Assembly (NCBI RefSeq): GCF_947502445.1
Contig: NZ_CANMZW010000023.1
Location: 1 to 64,000, forward strand
Source: an uncultured Brevibacillus sp.
Lineage (GTDB): Bacteria; Bacillota; Bacilli; Brevibacillales; Brevibacillaceae
Direction: 5' to 3'
DNA length: 64,000 nucleotides
Below the pieces are notes generated by a model. That model saw nothing but the letters and a program-made list of their open reading frames with translations, did no database searches and had not been told where the DNA came from. Each line of letters begins with the position of its first letter. Position 1 is the stretch's first letter. The translations under genes and the position numbers were made by a program. Shown here in pieces: positions 25,424-33,497 of the stretch.

Positions 25424-25792
25424 CTATTTAAAGGAGCGATACACAAAAAGGAAACTGAGAATCTGAAAGAGGAACAAACCAATCAGCACTCCAGCGAGAC
25501 CGAACAAGTGGGGAAAACGCATGGTCAAGAAGACAGCAAATCCTGCAACAACGAGGCGTTGTAGCATGCCAGTCCCTTTTGGTCGAACACTTGGGTCGAC
25601 AGCCATCTGACCGATACGCCAGGTTTTGCTAAAGAGGACTGTTCCATTCACGAGACTTCCAGCCATCCCTAGCAGGAGGCTTTGCAGAAAAAAGCGATAT
25701 GATGGCAATACCGCCCACAGTATCGTAGCGATTGCCATACAGAAAAAGGCATAGCGAAAAGTGGCTCGCATAGCCGAAGAAAACGTTTGCAT
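25424..25792 (-). CDS. atpI: ATP synthase subunit I
   Basis: AtpI assists assembly of the c ring and is usually encoded first in atp operons. The 122-residue product has four hydrophobic segments and a basic loop (GTGMLQRLVV), fitting this poorly conserved family. The ATG at 25792 is chosen because upstream codons are out-of-frame atpZ sequence. It lies between atpZ and atpB. Confidence 0.8.
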   Translation of the reverse strand: MQTFSSAMRATFRYAFFCMAIATILWAVLPSYRFFLQSLLLGMAGSLVNGTVLFSKTWRIGQMAVDPSVRPKGTGMLQRLVVAGFAVFLTMRFPHLFGLAGVLIGLFLFQILSFLFVYRSFK

Positions 25793-25803
25793 GTCCCATC
25801 TCC

Positions 25804-26013
25804 CTAGAGGTAACCGCGAACAATGCGGTAGACGCTGTACACGCCAATACCTAATCCTGCGAGCAATCCAACCATCAGAAACAGAGGGTTGGTAGCAAAG
25901 AAGCCATCCAGGTATTTCCCTAGAAGAACCCCGCCGATGACACAAACGGCCATGTCGACACCGATAAGGGTGACTAACGTGATAGCCCGCCAAGGATTAT
26001 CATTTTTTGACAC
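25804..26013 (-). CDS. atpZ: AtpZ/AtpI-family small membrane protein
   Basis: This 69-residue protein has two membrane helices separated by a short loop (KYLDGFFATNP) and resembles AtpZ, which in some Bacilli works with AtpI in ATP synthase assembly or cation uptake. The GTG at 26013 lies 10 nt after AAAGGAGA; an ATG at 26034 would sit within that ribosome binding site. It is the first gene of the atp operon. Confidence 0.75.
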   Translation of the reverse strand: MSKNDNPWRAITLVTLIGVDMAVCVIGGVLLGKYLDGFFATNPLFLMVGLLAGLGIGVYSVYRIVRGYL

Positions 26014-26078
26014 AGAGCAACATTCTCCTTTCATACATAAGGAGAGGGCTAGTGTCAAGTACCCCTTTGCCCTCATCC

Positions 26079-26108
26079 ATATTAACGAAGAATTATTCCC
26101 TTTGTCAA
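26079..26108 (-). promoter_or_regulatory. Promoter of the atp operon
   Basis: TTGACA (26103-26108) and TAATAT (26079-26084) on the minus strand are separated by 18 nt. It lies between the thiolase gene and atpZ. No clear terminator separates the thiolase gene from it, so read-through is possible. Confidence 0.7.
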
Positions 26109-26150
26109 TGTTCGGCTTCGTCTGTACACAAAGCGTTCACAATTGAAACT

Positions 26151-27341
26151 TTAAATTTTTTCAATGATGGTTGCAACGCCTTGACCACCGCCAATACACA
26201 GCGTTGCTAACCCATATTTTACCCCATCGCGTTTTTGTAATTCGTGAACAAGTGTAACCAAAATTCTTGCCCCACTTGCCCCAATTGGATGACCTAAAGC
26301 GATAGCTCCACCGTTAACGTTCAGCTTTTCCCGATCGATGCCAAGTGCTTTTCCAACAGAAAGAGACTGGACGGCAAATGCTTCATTCGCTTCGATCAAA
26401 TCCATGTCGGATAATGACAGTCCGGCTTTCTCCATGACTTTTTGTGTCGCAGGAACAGGGCCGTACCCCATAATGCTAGGATCGACACCCGCGCTTGCAT
26501 TGGCAACAATACGTGCGAGAGGCTTGACACCCAGCTCATCTGCTTTTTCACGAGACATGATCAATAGAGCAGCTGCACCATCGTTGATACCTGATGCGTT
26601 ACCTGCTGTTACTGTTCCATCCTTTTTAAATGCCGGCTTTAGCTTGCCTAGCATCTCAGCTGTCACACCTGCACGCGGGAATTCATCTACTGTGAAAAGA
26701 ACAGGATCACCTTTTCGCTGCGGGATCGCTACGGGTACAATCTCATCTGCAAAGCGTCCAGAGGTGAGTGCTTGCTGGGCTTTTTCTTGGCTCCAAGCGG
26801 CAAACTCATCCTGCTCTTCGCGTCCGATCTCGTATTTTGTACACAGGTTTTCTGCGGTGATTCCCATATGATAATCATTGAATGCGCACCACAAGCCGTC
26901 GCGAATCATCGAATCTACGACCTTTTGATCGCCCATCCGATAACCGGAGCGCGCTCCCTCCATCAAATAAGGCGCCTGGCTCATGCTTTCCATGCCCCCA
27001 GCGAGTACCACGTCGGCATCTCCGCTTGCAATCGCCTGAACAGCCAGATGAACAGCCTTGAGACCGGACCCGCAAACCTTGTTAATCGTCAAGGAAGGCA
27101 CTTCATTCGCTAGACCTGCTTGGATCGAAGCCTGACGAGCAGGATTTTGACCGAGACCTGCAGAGAGAACATTCCCCATGATCACTTCATCTACCGAATC
27201 CTTGGATACACCTGCACGCTCAAGCGCCGCTTCCAGCACGACTGCCCCCAGCTTGGTGGCACTGACACCTGCTAGCGTCCCTTGAAAGCTTCCTATCGCA
27301 GTGCGCACGGCACTCACAATAACGATCTCTTTATGACTCAT
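26151..27341 (-). CDS. Acetyl-CoA C-acetyltransferase (thiolase)
   Basis: Thiolases condense two acetyl-CoA or cleave 3-ketoacyl-CoA. The 396-residue product has the nucleophile Cys90 (NKVCGSGLKA), the C-terminal His motif GGAIALGHPIGASGAR and the second Cys in LCIGGGQGVA. Length and motifs match the biosynthetic acetoacetyl-CoA thiolase type (AtoB/ThlA/MmgA) more than the FadA beta-oxidation partner. AAGGGGTG precedes the ATG. It lies between the bio and atp operons with no obvious pathway neighbour. Confidence 0.93.
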   Translation of the reverse strand: MSHKEIVIVSAVRTAIGSFQGTLAGVSATKLGAVVLEAALERAGVSKDSVDEVIMGNVLSAGLGQNPARQASIQAGLANEVPSLTINKVCGSGLKAVHLAVQAIASGDADVVLAGGMESMSQAPYLMEGARSGYRMGDQKVVDSMIRDGLWCAFNDYHMGITAENLCTKYEIGREEQDEFAAWSQEKAQQALTSGRFADEIVPVAIPQRKGDPVLFTVDEFPRAGVTAEMLGKLKPAFKKDGTVTAGNASGINDGAAALLIMSREKADELGVKPLARIVANASAGVDPSIMGYGPVPATQKVMEKAGLSLSDMDLIEANEAFAVQSLSVGKALGIDREKLNVNGGAIALGHPIGASGARILVTLVHELQKRDGVKYGLATLCIGGGQGVATIIEKI

Positions 27342-27486
27342 CTTTTACACCCCTTACGAACAGGATAGTCAACTTTCATATGATTCCCTCTTTTTTTACA
27401 AATTCCTGCAAGAAATCGCTTTCTTTTGGAAACTTATCTGTAAAATTTAAATGGTATGGTATTTTCGCTCGTTTAGTTCCTTCCTA

Positions 27487-28302
27487 CTAGCCGCGCTTCC
27501 CGTGCACGTACATGATTTCGTACGTTACGGGTATACCTTGCTCACTTCCGTATTGCTGCTCATAGTTTTCCATCATCTTCAGCATCAGCTTCCTGCGCCC
27601 CAACCCAGCCGTCTGATCGCGGCTCGTATTGGCACCGATTGCTTTGACCGAATAGAGAAAGTCTCGTACCGATGGATATGTCAGGATAACCTTTTGGGTC
27701 GTTACATGAATATCCTCAAAGCCGATATTCTCTAGTATCTGAATCCATTGACCAGCTTCCAAAAGGGGCAAACCGTGCCGGACGCTCTCCTCTCCCAAAC
27801 TGGCATGTGCCCGTGCGAACGAATCGTGCAGCTCACAAAAGGTAGCCTTTCCAAATGTCGAAAAAAAGAGAGACCCGTCCGGTCGCAGCAATCGATAAAG
27901 CCCACTTAGGGTATGCTCCGGCTGCGCAAACCATTGAAAGCATGCGCCGGACAGGATCAGGTCTTTGGACTTTTCCGGCTGATTCCATACCCACTCTTCG
28001 GCATCACCTTGAATAAATGTGCACGATAAATGAAGCTGGTCCATTTTTTCCTGTGCTTTTTGCAGCATACCCGGCGCCACATCCAGCGCCTCATAGCCTG
28101 CCTCATGAAAATGCGCGCGTGCCAAATGTGTCAAGCCACCTGTTCCACAGCCAATTTCAAGAATATGCCTGATGCTGCTCGGGCGAGTCGCTTCCTTTAT
28201 CATCGCAAGCAAGCCTGCGGCCATCTGTTTTTGCACCAAGGCGTACTTTTCATAGGATTCGGCCTTTGCACTAAAACGGCTGCTGACGACTGAACTCCCC
28301 AT
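27487..28302 (-). CDS. bioC: Malonyl-ACP O-methyltransferase BioC
   Basis: BioC methylates malonyl-ACP so that fatty acid synthase can build the pimeloyl chain of biotin. The 271-residue product has the SAM-binding motif ILEIGCGTGGLT near residue 46 and the family stretch SGACFQWF. It is the last gene of the bio cluster and overlaps the preceding esterase gene. About 145 bp to the thiolase gene hold no clear terminator. Confidence 0.92.
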   Translation of the reverse strand: MGSSVVSSRFSAKAESYEKYALVQKQMAAGLLAMIKEATRPSSIRHILEIGCGTGGLTHLARAHFHEAGYEALDVAPGMLQKAQEKMDQLHLSCTFIQGDAEEWVWNQPEKSKDLILSGACFQWFAQPEHTLSGLYRLLRPDGSLFFSTFGKATFCELHDSFARAHASLGEESVRHGLPLLEAGQWIQILENIGFEDIHVTTQKVILTYPSVRDFLYSVKAIGANTSRDQTAGLGRRKLMLKMMENYEQQYGSEQGIPVTYEIMYVHGKRG

Positions 28303-29014
28303 CCATTCCCACCATCCTTTTTATCGCTTCGCTAATCACGTCTGGGTAGATAACAGGTGGAGCATGGCCACAACCGACTATCGGCAAAAATGAAGCGCCC
28401 GGTATGAGCGCAGCAAGCTCTTCCCCTGCTGTCAGGGGACAAATGACGTCCTCTGTCCCATGAATCACGAGCGTAGGACATGCCAGAGTGGAAAGTAGCG
28501 GACGGCAATCCTCCTCGCACAAATACGCGAGTCCGGCTACTAATGACTGTAGACTCCACTCTGAACCAGATAAAATAGGTTCGGGCAAACCAGCTGCTAA
28601 CTCCCGGTCTTTTTCTGTCAGCATCCTTTTCACAAAATCCGTCATGACCCGCTCACGCTCCTGCGGCAACAACTGCTTCATACGCAGTAGCAAGGCCTCA
28701 CTCCATCCTTTTTGCCGTTCTTCTCTTGTGCGGACAAAGCGAGCGGTGCTTCCAATAAGGACGAGTCCTGCTACTGGATACGCTAAAGCAAGCCGTATAG
28801 CCAGCATCCCTCCCAAAGACCAGCCAACTACAAGCAGAGAACGAACATCTACACCGCTAACAGCTTTTTCGACCGCTTCATAAAAATGCTCCGAGCCCTC
28901 CACCCGCGAATAATCAGGAGCGATGTGACGACACAAAGGAAGCCGGGCACGAATCGCACTCCAGCACTGCTCTGACATGCCCCATCCAGGCAGCCATAGT
29001 ACAGTCCTCTCCAT
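28271..29014 (-). CDS. bioH: Alpha/beta hydrolase, probable pimeloyl-ACP methyl ester esterase BioH
   Basis: The 247-residue protein has the alpha/beta hydrolase fold, with the nucleophile elbow GWSLGG (Ser near residue 78), an Asp in HGTEDVICP and a His in GCGHAPPV. Placed between bioF and bioC, it is probably the esterase that removes the BioC methyl group (BioH role). The ATG at 29014 follows AAGGAGGGGTGAT; the upstream codons are bioF sequence. Sequence alone cannot separate it from other carboxylesterases, but the context is strong. Confidence 0.85.
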   Translation of the reverse strand: MERTVLWLPGWGMSEQCWSAIRARLPLCRHIAPDYSRVEGSEHFYEAVEKAVSGVDVRSLLVVGWSLGGMLAIRLALAYPVAGLVLIGSTARFVRTREERQKGWSEALLLRMKQLLPQERERVMTDFVKRMLTEKDRELAAGLPEPILSGSEWSLQSLVAGLAYLCEEDCRPLLSTLACPTLVIHGTEDVICPLTAGEELAALIPGASFLPIVGCGHAPPVIYPDVISEAIKRMVGMDGEFSRQQPF

Positions 29015-29015
29015 A

Positions 29016-30239
29016 TCACCCCTCCTTTGTTTGCCCAATACAGCTCGGGGCAAAGCTAGGCATGAGCTCGCCATGTATGGCCGCCAGCTGGTCCGCTGCC
29101 CATTCCAGCTCGGCATGAGTGTGCGTTGCCATCACTGTAAAACGTATGCGCGCACTGCCAGCCGGGACTGTGGGCGGGCGGATCGCTACAGCTGAAATAC
29201 CTCGTTCGCTGAGCAGCTTGCTATATTGCAAAGTCAGCTCGTTGGCTCCCAGCATCAGTGGTATGATCGGAGTATCTCCATCTCCAACCAAAAAACCGCG
29301 TGAGCGCAGCATGTGCCGAAACAAAACGGCATTATTCTTGACTGCGTCCCGTCTCCACGTCTCCGTCCGGACAAGCGACAACGCCTCTGTGACGGAACCG
29401 ATAACAGCAGGAGGCAGCGCGGTTGAATAGATGAGAGAGCGCGCTTTGGAGGTCAAATAGCGTATGACTACCTGATCGGCGCAAGCATATGCACCATAGA
29501 CACCAAATGCCTTGCTGAAGGTTCCGATTAGCACATCCACATTTTCAGCAACACCCATTTCATGACAAAGCCCCTGACCCTCATCCGCACGCACTCCGCC
29601 TCCATGTGCCTCATCCACAATCAGCATGGCTCCAAAGCGTTCTTTTAGGCCCACCAGCTCTGCGATGTGTGCCGTATCGCCATCCATGGAAAAGATGCTA
29701 TCCGTGATGATCCATTTTCGCCCTGCATCTCCGTGACGGGATAACAGCTCCTCCAAATGCTCCAGATCATTGTGTCGGTAGCGAACATGCTTTGCACGAC
29801 TGAGAATAATTCCGTCTACGATACTGGCGTGATTCCAGCGATCGCTAAATACGATATCACCTCGACCGACTAACGCCGAGATCACCCCTGTATTGGCCTG
29901 GTAGCCATTCGCAAACACCAGTGCGCCCTCCCGTTGTTTCCAGACAGCCAGCTCTTTCTCCAGCTCCTCATACAGGGCGTAGTTCCCATTGACCAGTCGG
30001 GAGGCAGTGCCGCCTGCCCCCCATTTATGCGCTGCTCTTGCTCCGGCGTCCACAATACGCCGATCATGTGCCAACCCAAGATAGTTGTTGGAGGATAGAT
30101 TCAGTAGCCTGCGCCCCTCCATACAGATCCATGTCCCTTGTTCATCGCCACTAGACTCCACAGCCTGCAAGCTCCTGGTCATTGCTTCTTGCTCCATTTG
30201 GAGCCATTCCTCTTCCAGCCATGGATATCGATTGTCCAT
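29016..30239 (-). CDS. bioF: 8-amino-7-oxononanoate synthase BioF
   Basis: BioF joins pimeloyl-ACP (or CoA) and alanine using PLP. The 407-residue product has LNLSSNNYLGLA near residue 50, the PLP Asp/His region VDEAHGGGV, and the Schiff-base Lys in GTFSKAFG. GGCGGGAGAGAGC precedes the ATG. It lies between bioB and bioH. Confidence 0.94.
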   Translation of the reverse strand: MDNRYPWLEEEWLQMEQEAMTRSLQAVESSGDEQGTWICMEGRRLLNLSSNNYLGLAHDRRIVDAGARAAHKWGAGGTASRLVNGNYALYEELEKELAVWKQREGALVFANGYQANTGVISALVGRGDIVFSDRWNHASIVDGIILSRAKHVRYRHNDLEHLEELLSRHGDAGRKWIITDSIFSMDGDTAHIAELVGLKERFGAMLIVDEAHGGGVRADEGQGLCHEMGVAENVDVLIGTFSKAFGVYGAYACADQVVIRYLTSKARSLIYSTALPPAVIGSVTEALSLVRTETWRRDAVKNNAVLFRHMLRSRGFLVGDGDTPIIPLMLGANELTLQYSKLLSERGISAVAIRPPTVPAGSARIRFTVMATHTHAELEWAADQLAAIHGELMPSFAPSCIGQTKEG

Positions 30240-30254
30240 TATGCTCTCTCCCGC

Positions 30255-31250
30255 CTACAGCGCACAAAGCTCGATTTCAAAGCCGAGGTCTTCAATCATT
30301 TGATGGTCGGTTGTGATTTCTTGTCCCGGGGTCGTCAAATAGTCCCCTACGAATAGCGAATTCGCCGCATACAGGGACAATGGCTGCAAGCTTCTCAGAT
30401 TGATCTCCCGTCCTCCAGCAACACGAATTTCTTTATCTGGGCAAACGAATCGGAACAAGGCGAGAACGCGCAAAGCTTTTTGAGCTGGTGTACGGCCCAT
30501 ATTCTCTAATCGGGTTCCCGGAATCGCATTTAAAAAGTTGACCGGAATCGAATCGGCATCGAGCGCACGCAAGGCAAATGCCATCTCCACGATCTCTTCA
30601 TCGCTTTCGCCCATGCCGATAATGACCCCCGAGCAAGGAGACAAGCCGGCTCTCTTGGCAGTATCTACGGTATCTACCCGCTGATCATACGTATGGGTCG
30701 TAGTGATGTCCTCGTAATGCTTGCGGCTTGTATTCAAATTGTGGTTGTAGCGATGGACTCCCGCCACTTTTAAGCGAGTCGCCTGATCGTCGCTGAGAAT
30801 TCCTAAACAGGCGCAAATTTTGAGCGGCATCGTGGCGCGAATCTCCTTTACGGCTTCCTCTACTTGGCTCAGTTCCTTTTCGGTAGGCCCGCGCCCTGAG
30901 GCTACAATGCAATATGTACCCGCCCTTCGATTTAATGCTTCTCGTGCACCTGCCAAAAGCGTTTCTTTATCGAGCATCGTGTATTTGGCAACAGGAGCTG
31001 TCGAAACAATCGATTGAGAGCAGTATCCGCAATCTTCTGGACAGAGCCCGCTTTTTGCATTGAGAATCATGTTTAGCTTTACTTTGTTCCCAAAAAAGTG
31101 CTTTCTGACGAGGAATGCAGCGTTCATCAAAGAAAGCAGCTCATCATCTTCTGCCTGCAACACTAGCAATGCCTCTTCCTGCGTCAATTCTGCCTTTTCT
31201 ATAGCCTTGCTTGCGTAATCCGTCCACTCTATGCCGACCATTTGCGTCAT
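30255..31250 (-). CDS. bioB: Biotin synthase BioB
   Basis: BioB is a radical SAM enzyme that inserts sulfur into dethiobiotin. The 331-residue product has the CxxxCxxC motif in LCPEDCGYCSQS, plus further Cys for the second Fe-S cluster and the conserved YNHNLNTSRKHYEDI stretch. The ATG at 31250 is used, 8 nt after GGGAGAG. It overlaps the bioD end by 4 nt. Confidence 0.96.
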   Translation of the reverse strand: MTQMVGIEWTDYASKAIEKAELTQEEALLVLQAEDDELLSLMNAAFLVRKHFFGNKVKLNMILNAKSGLCPEDCGYCSQSIVSTAPVAKYTMLDKETLLAGAREALNRRAGTYCIVASGRGPTEKELSQVEEAVKEIRATMPLKICACLGILSDDQATRLKVAGVHRYNHNLNTSRKHYEDITTTHTYDQRVDTVDTAKRAGLSPCSGVIIGMGESDEEIVEMAFALRALDADSIPVNFLNAIPGTRLENMGRTPAQKALRVLALFRFVCPDKEIRVAGGREINLRSLQPLSLYAANSLFVGDYLTTPGQEITTDHQMIEDLGFEIELCAL

Positions 31251-31993
31251 CTGCTCATCTCTCCCATTTTCTTTTGGCTTCTGATACAACTACGAATCCC
31301 CTCCAGATCAATCCGCTCACGAACGAGGGAAACAAGCTTCTGCCGGTGGAGGTTTTTTTCGATCCACGGAAATGTTCCCCAAACCGGCACCTGTCCATAG
31401 TGCTCAATCATGCGGGCGTTCGTTTTCACGCTCTCATCCGCGCTTACCTCCGGGGTAGCTTCATTTAAAATGACTCCTGCTACTTCTATACCAAGCTCAC
31501 GAGCGTACCAGATAGATAAAAGGGTATGATTGATCGTCCCCAGCCCAGCCCGCGCCACCAACAGCAGAGGCAGTCTCAAACGAGCCGCCAGATGCGCCAT
31601 CATCTCCGTACAGGTTAACGGAACAACCAGACCTCCTGCCCCTTCGACCAGCAATGCCGAATGACGCTTCTGGAGCGTTCGCCCCGCGTCTACTACCTCA
31701 TCCATGGTCAAGCTTTTGCCAGCTGCTTCTGCTGCAAGCAGCGGTGTCAACGGTGCGGGAAAAACGAGCGGTGCAATTTCGGTGCAAGAGTCCTCTACGC
31801 CACTCAGCTGCTTCAAGCGAAAAGCATCACTATCCGGGTCATTTGCCAAGGCCCCTGACTGAACTGGCTTCCATACACCGATGTCCTCTCCGTCGTCTCG
31901 CAAAGCAGCGGCGATTCCAGCAGTGACCATTGTTTTGCCTACACCCGTATCTGTCCCCGATATAAACAGCCCGGAGAATTCATGCTTGTTCAT
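31247..31993 (-). CDS. bioD: Dethiobiotin synthetase BioD
   Basis: BioD closes the ureido ring of dethiobiotin with CO2 and ATP. The 248-residue product has the modified P-loop GTDTGVGKT near residue 13 and the EGAGGLVVPL motif. The ATG overlaps the bioA stop codon (ATGA), so translation is coupled. Confidence 0.95.
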   Translation of the reverse strand: MNKHEFSGLFISGTDTGVGKTMVTAGIAAALRDDGEDIGVWKPVQSGALANDPDSDAFRLKQLSGVEDSCTEIAPLVFPAPLTPLLAAEAAGKSLTMDEVVDAGRTLQKRHSALLVEGAGGLVVPLTCTEMMAHLAARLRLPLLLVARAGLGTINHTLLSIWYARELGIEVAGVILNEATPEVSADESVKTNARMIEHYGQVPVWGTFPWIEKNLHRQKLVSLVRERIDLEGIRSCIRSQKKMGEMSR

Positions 31994-33354
31994 AGCTGTT
32001 CCACCACTTTCTGGGTGGTTACCTCCCAAATAGCTCCGGAAAGGATTTGGACCATCTCACTGAGTTCCTCGTTGGTAGATACTAGCGGCGGAATCAAGAC
32101 AATGACATTCCCCAAAGGACGTGTCAAAAGACCCTTTTCTCTAGCCAGCTGGCAAACTCGCACCCCGATTCGCTCCTTCCATAAATAAGGCTCCTTGGTC
32201 TCTTTATCACGAACAAGCTCAATCCCGGCCATTAAGCCTTTGCTGCGAATCTCACCGACATGAGGCTGGTCTTCAAGTGGAGACAGTATGCCCTGCAGAA
32301 CGTCTGCTTTCGCTGCTACCTCCGCAATCAGTCCCCGCTCCTCCATCAAGCGCAAATTTGCCAGCGCTACTGCACACCCCAAGGGATTGCCTGTAAACGA
32401 ATGTCCGTGAAAAAACGTTTTTTGCTGTTCATAGTCAGCGTAAAACGCGTTGTAAATTTTCTCTTTCACCAGTGTGGCCGCAACAGGCAAATAGCCTCCC
32501 GTAATCCCTTTGGCAACCGCCATAATGTCAGGCACTACCTCATCGTGCTCGCAGGCAAACATTTTTCCCGTCCGTCCAAAGCCTGTTGCGACTTCATCGG
32601 CGATTAGCAGCACATCATAGGCTTGCAGGAGGGCAGCGATTTTCTTCAAGCAGCCATCCGGCATGATAATCATGCCACCTGCTCCCTGCACGACTGGCTC
32701 AACAATCATCGCTGCTACCTCATGGCCTCGCTCGGATAGCAGTCTCTCCAAATGCTCCAGTGTGTTTTCCACTGCCGCACTCTCTCCGCCGTCTCTGTAC
32801 GGATAGGGATACGGAATGACATGAGGCGAAAAAAGCAGCGGCTTGTACACCTGATGATAAAGCGGAATCGCACCTACACTCGTCGCGCCGATCGTATCGC
32901 CATGGTAGGCATTGTTCATCGTAATGAAAGAATGCTTGCCTGCTATTCCGCGATTTTGCCAATACTGAAACGCCATTTTCAAAGAGATTTCTACCGCGGT
33001 CGCTCCATTGTCCGAATAAAATACTTTTGTTAAGCCTCGCGGGGCTATACGCACCAGCTGTTCTGCCAGAAGAATGGACGGTACGTTGGCCATACCCAGC
33101 AGTGTAGAATGCGCCACCTGACCTAGTTGTTCGCTAATGGCTTCGTTGAGCTCTGAAACATTGTGACCATGGACATTGAGCCACACGGACGAAAATCCGT
33201 CGTAATATGCTCGTCCGTTCACATCAAAGAGCTTGATGCCTTCTCCTCTGGTAATGATCAGTGGCTCCTCTGCTACGTAATCCTTCATTTGTGTAAAAGG
33301 ATGCCAGAGGTACTGCTTGTTTTTGGCAGCAAGCTCATTATACGAATATGACAA
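31990..33354 (-). CDS. bioA: Adenosylmethionine-8-amino-7-oxononanoate aminotransferase BioA
   Basis: BioA makes 7,8-diaminopelargonate by PLP-dependent transamination. The 454-residue product has LWHPFTQMKDY near the N-terminus, the PLP Asp in LIADEVATGFGRTG and the Lys in AVAKGITGGYLP. The TTG at 33354 is chosen because AGAGGTGA lies 5 nt upstream; ATG codons further up fall inside the operator. It is the first gene of bioADBFHC. Confidence 0.92.
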   Translation of the reverse strand: MSYSYNELAAKNKQYLWHPFTQMKDYVAEEPLIITRGEGIKLFDVNGRAYYDGFSSVWLNVHGHNVSELNEAISEQLGQVAHSTLLGMANVPSILLAEQLVRIAPRGLTKVFYSDNGATAVEISLKMAFQYWQNRGIAGKHSFITMNNAYHGDTIGATSVGAIPLYHQVYKPLLFSPHVIPYPYPYRDGGESAAVENTLEHLERLLSERGHEVAAMIVEPVVQGAGGMIIMPDGCLKKIAALLQAYDVLLIADEVATGFGRTGKMFACEHDEVVPDIMAVAKGITGGYLPVAATLVKEKIYNAFYADYEQQKTFFHGHSFTGNPLGCAVALANLRLMEERGLIAEVAAKADVLQGILSPLEDQPHVGEIRSKGLMAGIELVRDKETKEPYLWKERIGVRVCQLAREKGLLTRPLGNVIVLIPPLVSTNEELSEMVQILSGAIWEVTTQKVVEQL

Positions 33355-33370
33355 CCAAATCACCTCTTTA

Positions 33371-33411
33371 GTTAACATATATTTGTTAACTAACATTTTA
33401 GAATGGTTAAC
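33371..33411 (-). promoter_or_regulatory. BirA-type biotin operator
   Basis: GTTAAC occurs at 33406-33411 and 33385-33390, separated by 15 nt, matching the split palindrome bound by the biotin repressor BirA in Bacilli. A third GTTAAC lies at 33371-33376, just before the bioA ribosome binding site. The operator overlaps the promoter, so biotin-dependent repression is expected. Confidence 0.75.
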
Positions 33412-33424
33412 TCATTTTCGTAAA
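33395..33424 (-). promoter_or_regulatory. Promoter of bioADBFHC
   Basis: TTTACG (33419-33424) and TAAAAT (33395-33400) on the minus strand are spaced by 18 nt. The BirA half-sites flank and overlap the -10. Confidence 0.6.
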
Positions 33425-33444
33425 GAGTTTTTCTTCCAGAACGC

Positions 33445-33486
33445 AAAAAGACCAAGCCCCCTTTTACAGGTAGCTTGGTCTTTTTT
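33445..33486 (-). terminator. Intrinsic terminator of the SLH protein gene
   Basis: AAAAAGACCAAGC and GCTTGGTCTTTTTT form a 12-13 bp stem with T-runs on both sides, so it can work in either direction. It separates the SLH gene from the bio promoter. Confidence 0.88.
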
Positions 33487-33497
33487 CATATCGCTCT

